Shown here piece by piece: positions 12,701 to 18,439 of a stretch of 64,000 nucleotides of DNA; position 1 is the stretch's first letter; each line of letters opens with the position of its first letter. This DNA comes from Cladopsammia gracilis. Its lineage: Eukaryota > Cnidaria > Anthozoa > Scleractinia > Dendrophylliidae. The notes under the pieces were generated by a model. It was not told the origin of the DNA, searched no databases, and was given only the letters and a program-made list of their open reading frames with translations. The stretch lies in NCBI GenBank assembly GCA_022457155.1, contig JAJGOT010000464.1:603501-667500 (forward strand). The letters run 5' to 3'. A program made the position numbers and the translations under genes.

Positions 12701-15700
12701 CCTGGCCGATTAATATTCTAGAATTATCACATTAACCTCACACTGGTCAATATTTCAGGCCTCTCTGGCCGATAACATTCTAGAATTATCACAGTAACTT
12801 CACGCTGATCAGTATTTCAGGCCTCCCTGGCCGATTAACATTCTAGAATTATCACATTCACTTCACGCTGATCATTACATCAGGCCTCCCTGGCCGATCA
12901 ATTCCGGGACTTGAGCCGCTTCTTGCGCAGGGGCCTGAACTGGTGCCTGAGCTTGAACCGGGACTCCTTGTACTTGTCCTTGAGCTTCCAAACCGGGGCG
13001 TACGATGTTCCCACTATCTTGTTCAGCCATACTTTGTACTTTGCAAGCCGGGTTGAGTTTTATCCACCAAAACCTGACCAACTTCGTTTGGTGGTTGATG
13101 AAGAGTGTCGTAATATCTTACACCCTACCCTTTATACCCGCGTCCTGCCCGTGAGAATACTCATTTGTATTTCCCATGGGCATAATTACATATTTAAATT
13201 GAGTTTGAATAATTAAAAGTTTGAACTTTGAAAGCGATCGGTAAAGAAATAAAGCGCTGGGAAACTGAAAATCGACCTAGAGTCTAGCGATGAAGCGGCT
13301 ATAAGAATGTTGCGCATGTGGTAAATACGAATAAGAAGCGGTTTTTGAAACTGTGCAGTTGTATTCAGTTCTAAACTTGAATGTTTCGGAACCCTCTTAT
13401 TAATTTTATTCGGTTATAATATCCACAGCTTTGATAGTCTAGTGGTTAACACACTGCGTTGTGGCCGCAGTAACCCAGGTTCGAGTCCTGGACAAGGCAT
13501 GTTGTTTTGCTCTATGTCTGTAAAGGATATCTGTCAGTTGTGTTTAGTTTTGAAGTGATTTGCTATATAGCGGGCAAGTTTGGGCCGGTCTATTGTTCCT
13601 ATTGTGTTGGTACAGGTAGAGGTAAATAATTACTTACCTATCCAAATGAGTATGCAGGAAATCCAAATTAGTATACAACAAGACAAAAGGAATAGGTATT
13701 GACGTCATGAAAAGGGATTCCGTTTATTAGTATGCAGGAAGGTATATTGTGACGTCATTGACTAGGCACTTGCTGGGCAGTAAAACGGAGTAAAATGACC
13801 TTTTATTACTACTTATGATAAAATACTTATTGACTAAGTTAGGTTGGGCTGGATGGGAAAATATTTGGCTCTCGGTCATGGCGCACGGAAATATAAGTAC
13901 ATAATATACAAAAATTGGAATCTGTTATTTTTCCTTTGAAAACATACCACATGCAAAACCTTTTACGTATCACGTTTGGTTTGGCTATTGTTCTCGTAAC
14001 ATTTACTTACAGTCCATGAAAGTTTTTAGGTCTGTTATATTCAAAGACACTCCGAAAGAGCTTTATTCTATTGGTGGCCATAAAGGCGAAGCTGTACTCA
14101 TTATTGTGGAGTAGGCAGGTTAACAAACAGTGACCGAATCGCGCTAATATCTTCCCTTTAAATTGTTTCGCAAAATCAGACATTCACGCATAATATTCCA
14201 CAAAGACCTTTAATAGTTTTTCCTTACCTGTAGGGTTAGGGTTAACTGACACTTCACAAATCTCCAGCTTCTTGTTTTTACCTGGGACTCGAATGTTTAC
14301 GTATCGTCCTCGAACTCCCGGATTACAGTAGAAGGATTTGTTTTGTGCTGACGTCATATTGTATTGGTCACCACACTTCCGGTTAGAGTTGCCGTCATTT
14401 TCAAGACTGTCTCCTGCATACGAAAAATGAACGGGTAAGGAAATTACATTTAAGACTACGAGATGCCCTAGCTTGCGAATATTGAGCTGTTATTCGTCGA
14501 TCCGAGTGACAGGAGGTGGCGACCACATTTGCAAGCTAGAAAAGAAATGGTGACAGATCTCAGCAATTGGAGACAGTCCGAACAATACCGGCTCAAAGAC
14601 ATCCAGTATCAGAAGAGGGATAAGCAATCATGAATGGGAATTAAAGAGGAAAGATTAAAACGAAGACGAAAGAGGGTAACAGCAGTGCTGTCAACAGGCC
14701 CTGGATTTTCCTGCAGCAACTGCAACAAGGCTTGTGGCTCTAATATAAGATAAGGTTGTACAGCCACATCAGTAATTACAGTTCTACAACTGACCGGCAA
14801 TCGGGGCAGTATTTCAATGCCTTGTGAGACAGGTGGGCGCCAGCATGAGTGTAACATTTTTTACCAACCTATTCTTATTTCAAAGTTGATCAATCCATTT
14901 CCGTCACCATCCGCTCGACTGAAAATCTTTACTTCCTCTACTATGTAACTCTTTCCCAAATCCACTCGCCACCAGGGGTCCGTCGATAGACTGGTGACTG
15001 CACACCAGTATTTAGAATCCAAATACAGCGTCGCTTGTGGATTGCCGTCAACTGCTGATCCAGCTATGACATTGTCGTTTAAAGTGATTGACATGTTGGC
15101 TGGTTGTCTAAGTGCCAAGTTACCTGTGTTCAGAGACAAAAAACGAAACGTTTAGTACTCAGTGGCATGCAAGTCAAAGGTACAGTATCACCGCTGATAT
15201 ACCTTGTCTTCATGATCAGTATGGCCAGAAGTAGTTTTATTATCTTGAAATTGGAAGGAAAAATCGCCAAAAAGGGATGAAATCAAGGAAATAAAAACGA
15301 CCCAAGAGACAATATAACGACTGAACAAGTCAAAATTCCATAAGAATGGCAATTTTGATTTCTTGACCATCTGTGACAGTCAAATTTGATGAACTGTAAT
15401 CCACTTCCATCCTTGTAATCCTCACTTTATCTCCAAGCCTACTTATTCTTATTCTTCTCTATAGAATAATTTTATCCAATTTAGCTGTATATATTTGGCG
15501 GCGTTTGGCAATACATTTAAGTGTATTTCGCGTTCTATTTGAAACTTTGTATATTCTTTGTATTTTTATACTTTAAACTCACTTCTACACAGTACATCTC
15601 ACGCACTTGCTGTTGGAATCAGATTAAATGTAGCATTTACTTCGTCACAGTAGCAACAGGTCTTCCTTGTTGACGTTTAAAACACATACTGAAAATAACC

Positions 15701-15856
15701 GTTTATTTCCTTGCATTTATAAACCTGTTTATTTTTTAATTAATTAATTCAGTTTATTCAGTTTTATTTATTTATTCATTTTTCATTCACTTATAGTTAC
15801 ATACCTGCAGTCACTGCAGAGACTTGGAATAGCAAAATAATTGCAATAATCCTCAT
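491..15856 (-). CDS. Secreted mosaic lectin-like gene, copy A (5' part: signal peptide and two F-type lectin domains)
   Basis: Exons on the minus strand run 15856-15805 (signal peptide), 15123-14869 and 14413-14228 (first FTP domain), then 730-491 (first half of the second FTP domain). The remaining exons would lie left of the window. Junctions are all phase 1 with GT/AG borders, so the exons join in frame. The product should be secreted. FTP domains belong to the F5/8C-like fold and in other animals bind fucosylated glycans, but both domains here have damaged sugar-binding motifs. Intron 3 (14227-731) contains a DIRS-like retrotransposon in the same orientation. Domain identity is from recognisable motifs (DPWWRVDLG, FYCNPGVRGRYVNIRVPG). 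Adhesion or immune recognition is inference only. Confidence 0.85.
731..1471. other. Intron 3 sequence, no gene seen
   Basis: AT-rich intronic sequence between the exon 4 acceptor and a small MITE (same in copy B, 48046-48786). No motif or coding potential recognised. Confidence 0.6.
1472..1602. mobile_element. Foldback MITE with 9-bp target duplication (Mutator-like)
   Basis: 131-bp element whose arms are near-perfect inverted repeats. The left end is TAGCCTGCGTAGCAGG and the right end reads TAGTCTGCGTAGCAGG on the other strand. CCTGGAATC occurs directly before and directly after it, a 9-bp target duplication as in Mutator-like elements. Copy B is at 48787-48917. Confidence 0.75.
1603..2253. 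other. Intron 3 sequence, no gene seen
   Basis: Contains overlapping short open frames around 1716-1996 in two + strand frames with no recognisable domain. They are more likely chance frames in repeat-derived DNA. Copy B 48918-49565 is the same. Confidence 0.5.
2254..2333. repeat. Perfect-stem palindrome, 34-bp arms
   Basis: Arms 2254-2287 and 2300-2333 are inverted repeats with one mismatch around a 12-base loop. Copy B lies at 49566-49645. A transcript would form a long hairpin. It looks like a small foldback element or the core of one. Confidence 0.85.
2512..2654. repeat. Foldback element with ~53-bp arms
   Basis: Left arm 2512-2564 and right arm 2601-2654 are imperfect inverted repeats (shared core TGTTTCATCAGATTTCCAAA and its complement) around an AT/GC-mixed loop containing CTCGGCTGCGCCTCG. 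Copy B is at 49824-49966. It explains the short open frame at 2325-2570. Followed to 3050 by unannotatable AT-rich DNA. Confidence 0.75.
3051..4699. repeat. Tandem pair of ~829-bp repeat units
   Basis: Units begin with AGCGGAGCAC at 3051 and 3880 and run in the same order: a GC-rich hairpin, ATTTTTCATGGTCATGGCTA, a CG-rich block with TGACGTC, CGCGGTTTGCTACTCAAGAC, then ATTGTGTTGTCCATT. The units have clearly diverged. No conserved open frame spans both. Copy B occupies 50363-52008. Confidence 0.85.
4698..5471. repeat. Tandem pair of ~0.38-kb repeat units
   Basis: Two units starting with AAACAAAACAAGACT (about 4700 and 5084), each containing TGCAAATATGTTTGTGTATT, a TCGGAAAGTAGT block and a GTGCAGACGGTCG block, and ending in CTATCTATATATATTA. 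They directly follow the 829-bp pair, so the two may form one composite satellite. Copy B is at 52007-52780. Confidence 0.85.
5472..6239. other. Intron 3 sequence left of the DIRS-like element
   Basis: Mixed unique and repeat-like sequence. A minus-strand open frame at 5470-5694 has no domain that I recognise and looks repeat-derived. Copy B is 52781-53548. Confidence 0.5.
6240..6843. repeat. Left inverted terminal repeat of the DIRS-like element
   Basis: Reverse complement of 13209-13813 with scattered mismatches and small gaps. Shared blocks include TTTTACTCCGTTTTACTGCC near the outer edge and AAGTTCAAACTTTTAATTAT at the inner edge. It contains a tRNA-His gene on the minus strand, i.e. pointing outward. 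Confidence 0.88.
6560..6630 (-). tRNA. tRNA-His(GTG)-like gene in the left terminal repeat
   Basis: Folds as a full cloverleaf: acceptor GCTTTGA with TCAAGGC (one G-U), D stem GTCT/AGAC, anticodon stem CTGCG/CGCAG with loop TTGTGGC (anticodon GTG, His), T stem CCAGG/CCTGG with loop TTCGAGT. The next base is A, the usual discriminator of eukaryotic tRNA-His. GGTTCGAGTCC is a good B box. TTTT follows at 6553-6550 (minus strand), a pol III terminator. Its position inside a transposon repeat makes cellular function doubtful. Confidence 0.85.
6844..7351. other. 3' untranslated part of the DIRS-like element
   Basis: Between the recombinase stop and the left terminal repeat. DIRS elements usually hold an internal complementary region near here that matches the repeat ends. 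I could not identify one by eye. Confidence 0.4.
7352..8613 (-). pseudogene. Tyrosine recombinase of the DIRS-like element, broken
   Basis: The N-terminal part has two zinc-ribbon-like pairs (CPQCGYPN, FWFCQQCGY) and a basic region, then a SAM-like domain, then the catalytic domain with LHGFRSGAAVSMAL (the H-x-x-R box, near 7517-7500). The catalytic Tyr lies in LHYIKLK (Tyr codon 7421-7423). The breaks are a frame change near 8240, an in-frame TAG at 7470-7472, and one extra base in an A4 run near 7432 just before the Tyr. The residue I align with the first catalytic Arg is Lys (GDKASDL). TTTCGACTTTCAG at 8612 resembles a splice acceptor. Without the breaks it would resolve the circular cDNA intermediate into the genome. 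Confidence 0.85.
8614..8852. other. Spacer between RNase H region and recombinase
   Basis: AT-rich stretch with several stops in all minus-strand frames and a small palindrome (ATGATC/GATCAT around 8767-8792). It could be an intron or linker, given the acceptor-like sequence at 8612. Confidence 0.4.
8853..10012 (-). pseudogene. RNase H and C-terminal pol region of the DIRS-like element
   Basis: An open frame continuing from the RT fold (IIDNEKLAFRLPREK) runs into RNase H: LSTDASNSGWG (first Asp), KELLALVTAL (Glu), VNVDSQIVIGVV (Asp), then YVPSSENAADCSSR. A 5-bp tandem duplication (GCCATGCCAT on the + strand, 9220-9229) shifts the frame. The downstream part, with NSWGINVFAQDLADEKFPL and YVFPPFCLVAPLMKFL, continues in the new frame to 8853. 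The region is the canonical DIRS RH and trailing domain. Copy B: 56162-57321. Confidence 0.87.
9992..10507 (-). pseudogene. Reverse transcriptase core of the DIRS-like element
   Basis: Recognised by CIDARFLNLWMKDSPFQLDK, then SKCDDKSGYDLILLNEASRS, GWYFVCATLPFGWKESPF and the catalytic CSLYIDDR. The KCDDKSGYD and LPFGWK motifs are characteristic of DIRS-group RT. The frame is disturbed at both ends: a one-base excess at the TAG at 10509-10511 separates it from the pol N-terminus, and a one-base excess in a T/A run near 10016 separates it from the RNase H frame. Copy B: 57301-57816. Confidence 0.9.
10509..11129 (-). pseudogene. N-terminal pol region of the DIRS-like element
   Basis: An open frame of about 200 codons ending HLVLSLTVEPSKPS at TAG, directly before the RT core in the next frame. 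Motifs such as VLREHPFKERIMDWL and GVDIFEFCQPFRGRF precede the RT in DIRS-like pol proteins. The more likely functional start is the internal Met (MDSALSY) rather than the first Met. Copy B (57818-58438) has one Val to Ile change. Confidence 0.8.
11130..11592. other. Spacer between gag-like and pol regions
   Basis: Contains a C-run followed by an A-run (about 11301-11324) whose lengths differ between copies. The + strand frame starting at 11121 has a leader-like N-terminus but is antisense to the element and has no other support. Confidence 0.5.
11593..12140 (-). pseudogene. Gag-like region with zinc knuckle, DIRS-like element
   Basis: The first frame (12140-11829) encodes a helical, charged segment (LREIRTRLEKLENKQNATVE, then LLQVKMVPKELNHP). 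A frame change near 11829 leads to a basic segment with a CCHC-type knuckle near 11690 (YFNCSRFGHFQNQC), in which the first Cys is Tyr. Such a knuckle is typical of retroelement Gag and binds nucleic acid. TTCCTATCAG just upstream of GAACCAGATGAG (near 12119) looks like a splice acceptor, so the leader array may be intronic. Copy B: 58902-59449. Confidence 0.75.
12190..12900. repeat. Palindrome-rich minisatellite in the DIRS leader, copy A
   Basis: Eleven or twelve units of about 62 bp. Each contains TGATCA or TGGTCA, AGGCCTCCCTGGCCG (an interrupted palindrome) and TTCTAGAA. From about 12420 two unit types alternate: ACGCTGATCAGTATTTCAGG and ACACTGGTCAATATTTCAGG. That gives a higher-order period near 125 bp. 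Outer units are more degenerate. Stops in all frames make it non-coding. Copy B: 59499-60209. Confidence 0.9.
12901..13081 (-). pseudogene. Possible first gag exon of the DIRS-like element
   Basis: Open frame with MAEQDSGNIVRPGLEAQGQ followed by a Gln/Ala/Pro-rich tract, ending in the first minisatellite unit. It could be the Gag N-terminus, spliced over the minisatellite to the segment starting near 12119. I could not find a donor whose phase fits cleanly. Copy B: 60210-60390. Confidence 0.4.
13209..13813. repeat. Right inverted terminal repeat of the DIRS-like element
   Basis: Inverted partner of 6240-6843. It carries a decayed tRNA-His sequence on the + strand, again pointing outward. Confidence 0.88.
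13428..13498 (+). tRNA. tRNA-His(GTG)-like pseudogene in the right terminal repeat
   Basis: Same tRNA as at 6560-6630 but with mismatches at the last acceptor pair (A-A) and in the D stem (GTCT/ACAC). Anticodon arm and T arm are intact. A TTTT run follows at about 13507. Confidence 0.75.
13814..14227. other. Intron 3, 3' of exon 3
   Basis: Begins with a dispersed repeat (GGGCTGGATGGGAAAATATT near 13848) that also occurs at 23306 and 27838. The rest is unrecognised intron. Copy B: 61123-61536. Confidence 0.6.
14228..14413 (-). CDS. Exon 3 of lectin copy A: second half of FTP domain 1
   Basis: 186 bp, acceptor TTTCGTATGCAG and donor ACAG|gtaagg, phase 1 at both ends. It encodes the C-terminal half of the lectin domain: a Cys-Gly pair after NRK, then SFYCNPGVRGRYVNIRVPG and KLEICEVSV, the closing strands of the FTP fold. 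Its length equals that of exon 5 (186 bp), the paralogous half of FTP domain 2, which supports an internal domain duplication by exon shuffling in phase 1. Confidence 0.87.
14414..14868. other. Intron 2, copy A, with the empty hAT site
   Basis: No gene. Contains CACATCAG at 14765-14772, the un-duplicated target of the hAT insertion seen in copy B. Confidence 0.85.
14869..15123 (-). CDS. Exon 2 of lectin copy A: first half of FTP domain 1
   Basis: 255 bp, phase 1 to phase 1. The acceptor is CTGAACACAG at 15124; the donor is G|gttggt at 14868, a weaker donor chosen because it keeps phase with exon 3 and with the paralogous exon 4. The encoded domain opens with NLALRQPANMS and carries TDPWWRVDLGKSYIVEEVKI, the F-type lectin signature. 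In the fucose motif HX26RXDX4(R/K) the His position is Val (CAVTS) and the last Arg is missing, while R-x-D (SRADG) is kept. Confidence 0.85.
15805..15856 (-). CDS. Exon 1 of lectin copy A: start codon and signal peptide
   Basis: ATG at 15856-15854 begins a 17-residue hydrophobic leader (MRIIAIILLFQVSAVTA) followed by G|gtatgt, a good donor at 15804. The leader has the n-, h- and c-region of a secretory signal peptide, with a small-residue cleavage site (VTA). The leftover G joins GT of exon 2 to make Gly, so the phase is 1. A TTGTTGCAG sits just upstream of the ATG and could be an acceptor for a 5' UTR exon. The exon is too short to show up as an open frame on its own. Confidence 0.82.
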
Positions 15857-15917
15857 AACCTGCAACAATGTCTGTTTTTGAAAATAACACAAGCGTTTTA
15901 GTTTAAAGCCGGGTTAA
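15857..15917 (-). promoter_or_regulatory. Upstream leader of lectin copy A
   Basis: 61 bp between the start codon and a MITE. Contains a TTGTTGCAG that may be a 3' splice site, so the true promoter may be farther upstream beyond the MITE. I see no convincing TATA box. Confidence 0.35.
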
Positions 15918-16346
15918 GGCCCAGTGCAGACGCCGAACTTTTCATGAGCCGAACTTAATTCGAATTTGGACCGACCAAATTAACAAAAGTACGCCTGTTG
16001 ATTCAGTCGCCGAACTTAATTAGCCGAACTTAATTCAGTTTGAAGAGAAACAAATCAAAAGGACAGAGGTTTTCAGGCAAAGTGTAAACATACGAGAAAC
16101 TGCATGTAAAATAAGTTATAATAACTTTTATGCATTAGGTTCATCTCATGAAAAGTTCGGCGTCTGAATCAAAGCCGTTCCAAAGCCGAAATTCCCGGCT
16201 GAGCCAGGCGGGAAAAAAAAAAAGAACGGCTGAGCCGTTCCAAATTCAAATAGCCGTTCTTAACTGATTCAGACGCCGAACTTTTCATGTACTTAATTCA
16301 AGGTATTAGGTTCGGCTCATGAAAAGTTCAACGTCTGAACCGGGCC
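15918..16346. mobile_element. MITE with TAA target duplication (Harbinger-type)
   Basis: 429 bp. TIRs of about 38 bp (left GGCCCAGTGCAGACGCCGAA, right complement GGCCCGGTTCAGACGTTGAA) flanked by TAA at 15915-15917 and 16347-16349. Internal GCCGAACTTAATT repeats and the hairpin GAACGGCTGAGCCGTTC. TAA duplication and a GGCC start fit PIF/Harbinger. No coding capacity. It sits 61 bp upstream of the lectin start codon. Confidence 0.8.
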
Positions 16347-16349
16347 TAA

Positions 16350-17940
16350 GTTCCAAAATCCACCATTATTTTCTCTCCTGCAATATGCCGAGTAAATATA
16401 ACGATTTTATTCCCGTTTATTGGATGGAGGGCGCTGTATCGAATCAATACAGTACATACCAAACCAATGGATAGTGTTTTTCGCGCGTTCTGATTGGCTA
16501 GTTAACGCGGGGTCTACATGAACGCCATTTTTTCGCCACTTGACATGGCTTCAATGCAAATATCTCGTTCACGTTTCAAGCAATCCAAAAACACTCTGCT
16601 CATCTCATGAACCTATGTTATGGGGTATTTTGTGAATTTTTGGGTGATTTTTGGGCATGTTTGGAAGGAAATAGTTTTTCTCAAAGGATTTGTAAAATTT
16701 AGAGAAATAAGAAATATTGAAGATTTAGTGAAGTTTTAAAAATAAAATTCGAATTTGTAGTTAATAATTAATAGGCGGACACCAAGTTAGTCCACTAGCA
16801 ACCTGAGGTGTTCTTTCGTGGGTATCAACTGTCTGTTTGTGTTCCAGAAATCATTTTCTTTCTTCAATCCCTGATTTAAACATCTTCAAATTTCACTCAA
16901 ATCCATGTGTACCCCGCCTTAATCTCTGGAAAATTGTATGTTAAATATGCTGACCAAAAACGCCATTCCTGGGCGAAGAATATGAACTGAAGGATTCTAA
17001 ATTCCAGTCTTTTTAGAACATTACAGGTAGACCACTGATGTAAAAAAAAGTTTATCATAAACATCCAAAACTTCGACACACGCGGACAGGAAGCGAGCAT
17101 TCGCGGCTCGTGATTGCAAATCTACTGAATACTGAACAACACGTACGCTCATGTTGAAACCACTATACTTACAAGTCGAGATCTCGTTTTATAGGTCGAG
17201 ATCTCACGCTACTGGTCAGTCAATGATATGGGTGGTTTATTTAACCGTCTGGTCGGAAACTGTTATATTTGTGTTCTTGATTATTTACTTTCTGGCGTGA
17301 AAACATATCAACGAACACAGTTTACAATTTTTGCAATAGGGTAGAATACAAAATTAATAAGTTACGTCACAACGTTAGAGAAGCACATACACCTATTGAC
17401 AAAATAGAAAAACATAAAATAAGCACGAAATTCTTCGCGGCCAGGCTGCGGGGTTGGTGTTCGAGAGTGTCACTTCCTTTTTTCATATTTTTACGAAATT
17501 GTTAATTGGAATTAGCCACATGCATGTGCTATCTATCCAAGCTGGTTAAAACTGCGTTCTAGTAAGTTAACTCTCGGACGTACACGCAAACTTGCGGTGT
17601 TACAACATCTGGGAAATATTTTACCTCTAATAGATAGTCTTTCATGTGATACAAGTTAACATGTTGCTGCTTTTGGTAGCGTTTTATGTGTTTTTCCATA
17701 GGAAAAAAAAGTGAAAAATATGCATTTTTATTCAAAAATGACTTGACCTCGTGTTACTTAGAACATCATATCTTGTTACCATGGCAACTGATTGTCGCCA
17801 AACTTTGCCAAAATGCGTCTTAAGGATAAACGAACAGCTAGTGAAGACGGTATGAGCTAACAATAAATGCTCTTGAAAAGATCGGAGAAAGATGCATCCA
17901 ACACCCCCTTCCCCCCCTCCCACCCCTTGTAGGTCCGAAG
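16350..17940. other. Intergenic, no gene seen
   Basis: AT-rich. A short direct repeat of CGAGATCTC occurs near 17178 and 17201. No recognisable coding or structured element. Confidence 0.6.
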
Positions 17941-18053
17941 GTTAACATACACCTACTTGTAGAAACGTTGTCATATAAAATAGAAAATACCAAATAGGAG
18001 TTGATTACCTTGAAGGGGAATGGCATCCACCCCCCCCCCCCCCCCCCCCCCCA
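17941..18053. repeat. Inverted fragment and poly-C run at the edge of a local duplication
   Basis: 17941-18018 is an approximate reverse complement of about 23930-24000 (shared CTATTTGGTATTT and ATGACAACGTTT). It is followed by a ~25-bp C-run (18029-18052) where the direct duplication homology starts. This suggests a rearranged breakpoint. Confidence 0.6.
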
Positions 18054-18439
18054 GTTATAGATGCACCTGTTTGAGGAAAAGCCAGCGATATTTTATGGAA
18101 TTTTAACGGAAGTTCTTTTGTCATGATAATGTCCTCGATCGAATTCTGGCAATATATAGACAAAAGAGGCTAATGAGCCAGCTAATGGCAACCCCAAAAT
18201 ATTGACCAACGCCAAGGCTAATTATAAAACCGCAGCCGCCGGGTGTCTCTGTTTACGAACAATTATATTTTTTTTCTTGAGTAAAATGATCCAAAAATGA
18301 AAAATCATAATGTAGTTCTTTCTGACTTATATTCGCCTTGTTGTGTTTGATAAATCAGTCACATTTCAGTCGCTCATGGCAGCAATACTGAATGCTGTTT
18401 TTTACTGTACAGGTTCGAAATTCCCCTTCCAGACGCAAT

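Larger units (their letters stand above)
6240..13813 (-). mobile_element. DIRS-like (tyrosine-recombinase) retrotransposon, degenerate, copy A
   Basis: A 7.6-kb element bounded by ~600-bp inverted terminal repeats (6240-6843 and 13209-13813). On the minus strand the order is palindromic leader array, gag-like region with zinc knuckle, pol with a YIDD reverse transcriptase, RNase H, then a tyrosine recombinase with N-terminal zinc ribbons. That order plus inverted repeats, with no integrase and no LTRs, defines the DIRS group, which integrates by recombination without target duplication. Every coding region is broken by frameshifts or stops shared by both copies, so it died before the duplication. 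It is sense-oriented within intron 3 of the lectin gene. Confidence 0.88.
1..15007. repeat. Copy A of a near-identical ~47.3-kb duplication (right part visible)
   Basis: The segment reappears at 47325-64000. The offset between copies is 47324 at base 1. It falls to 47309 by 4.4 kb through small indels: 9 bp in the ATT microsatellite, 1 bp near 2128, 2 bp near 2236, 2 bp near 3986 and 1 bp near 4340. It then stays constant until an extra 1684 bp (hAT element plus target duplication) appears in copy B. Single-base differences are rare, for example near 1146, 4762, 5252 and 11008. Homology is still intact at base 1 and at the window end, so the true borders lie outside what can be seen. Confidence 0.97.

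Noticed and set aside
12190..12900. CRISPR-like regular array
   Set aside because: Spacing is regular, but the 'spacers' are as conserved as the 'repeats', there are two alternating unit types, no cas genes, and the context is a eukaryotic DIRS element. It is a minisatellite.
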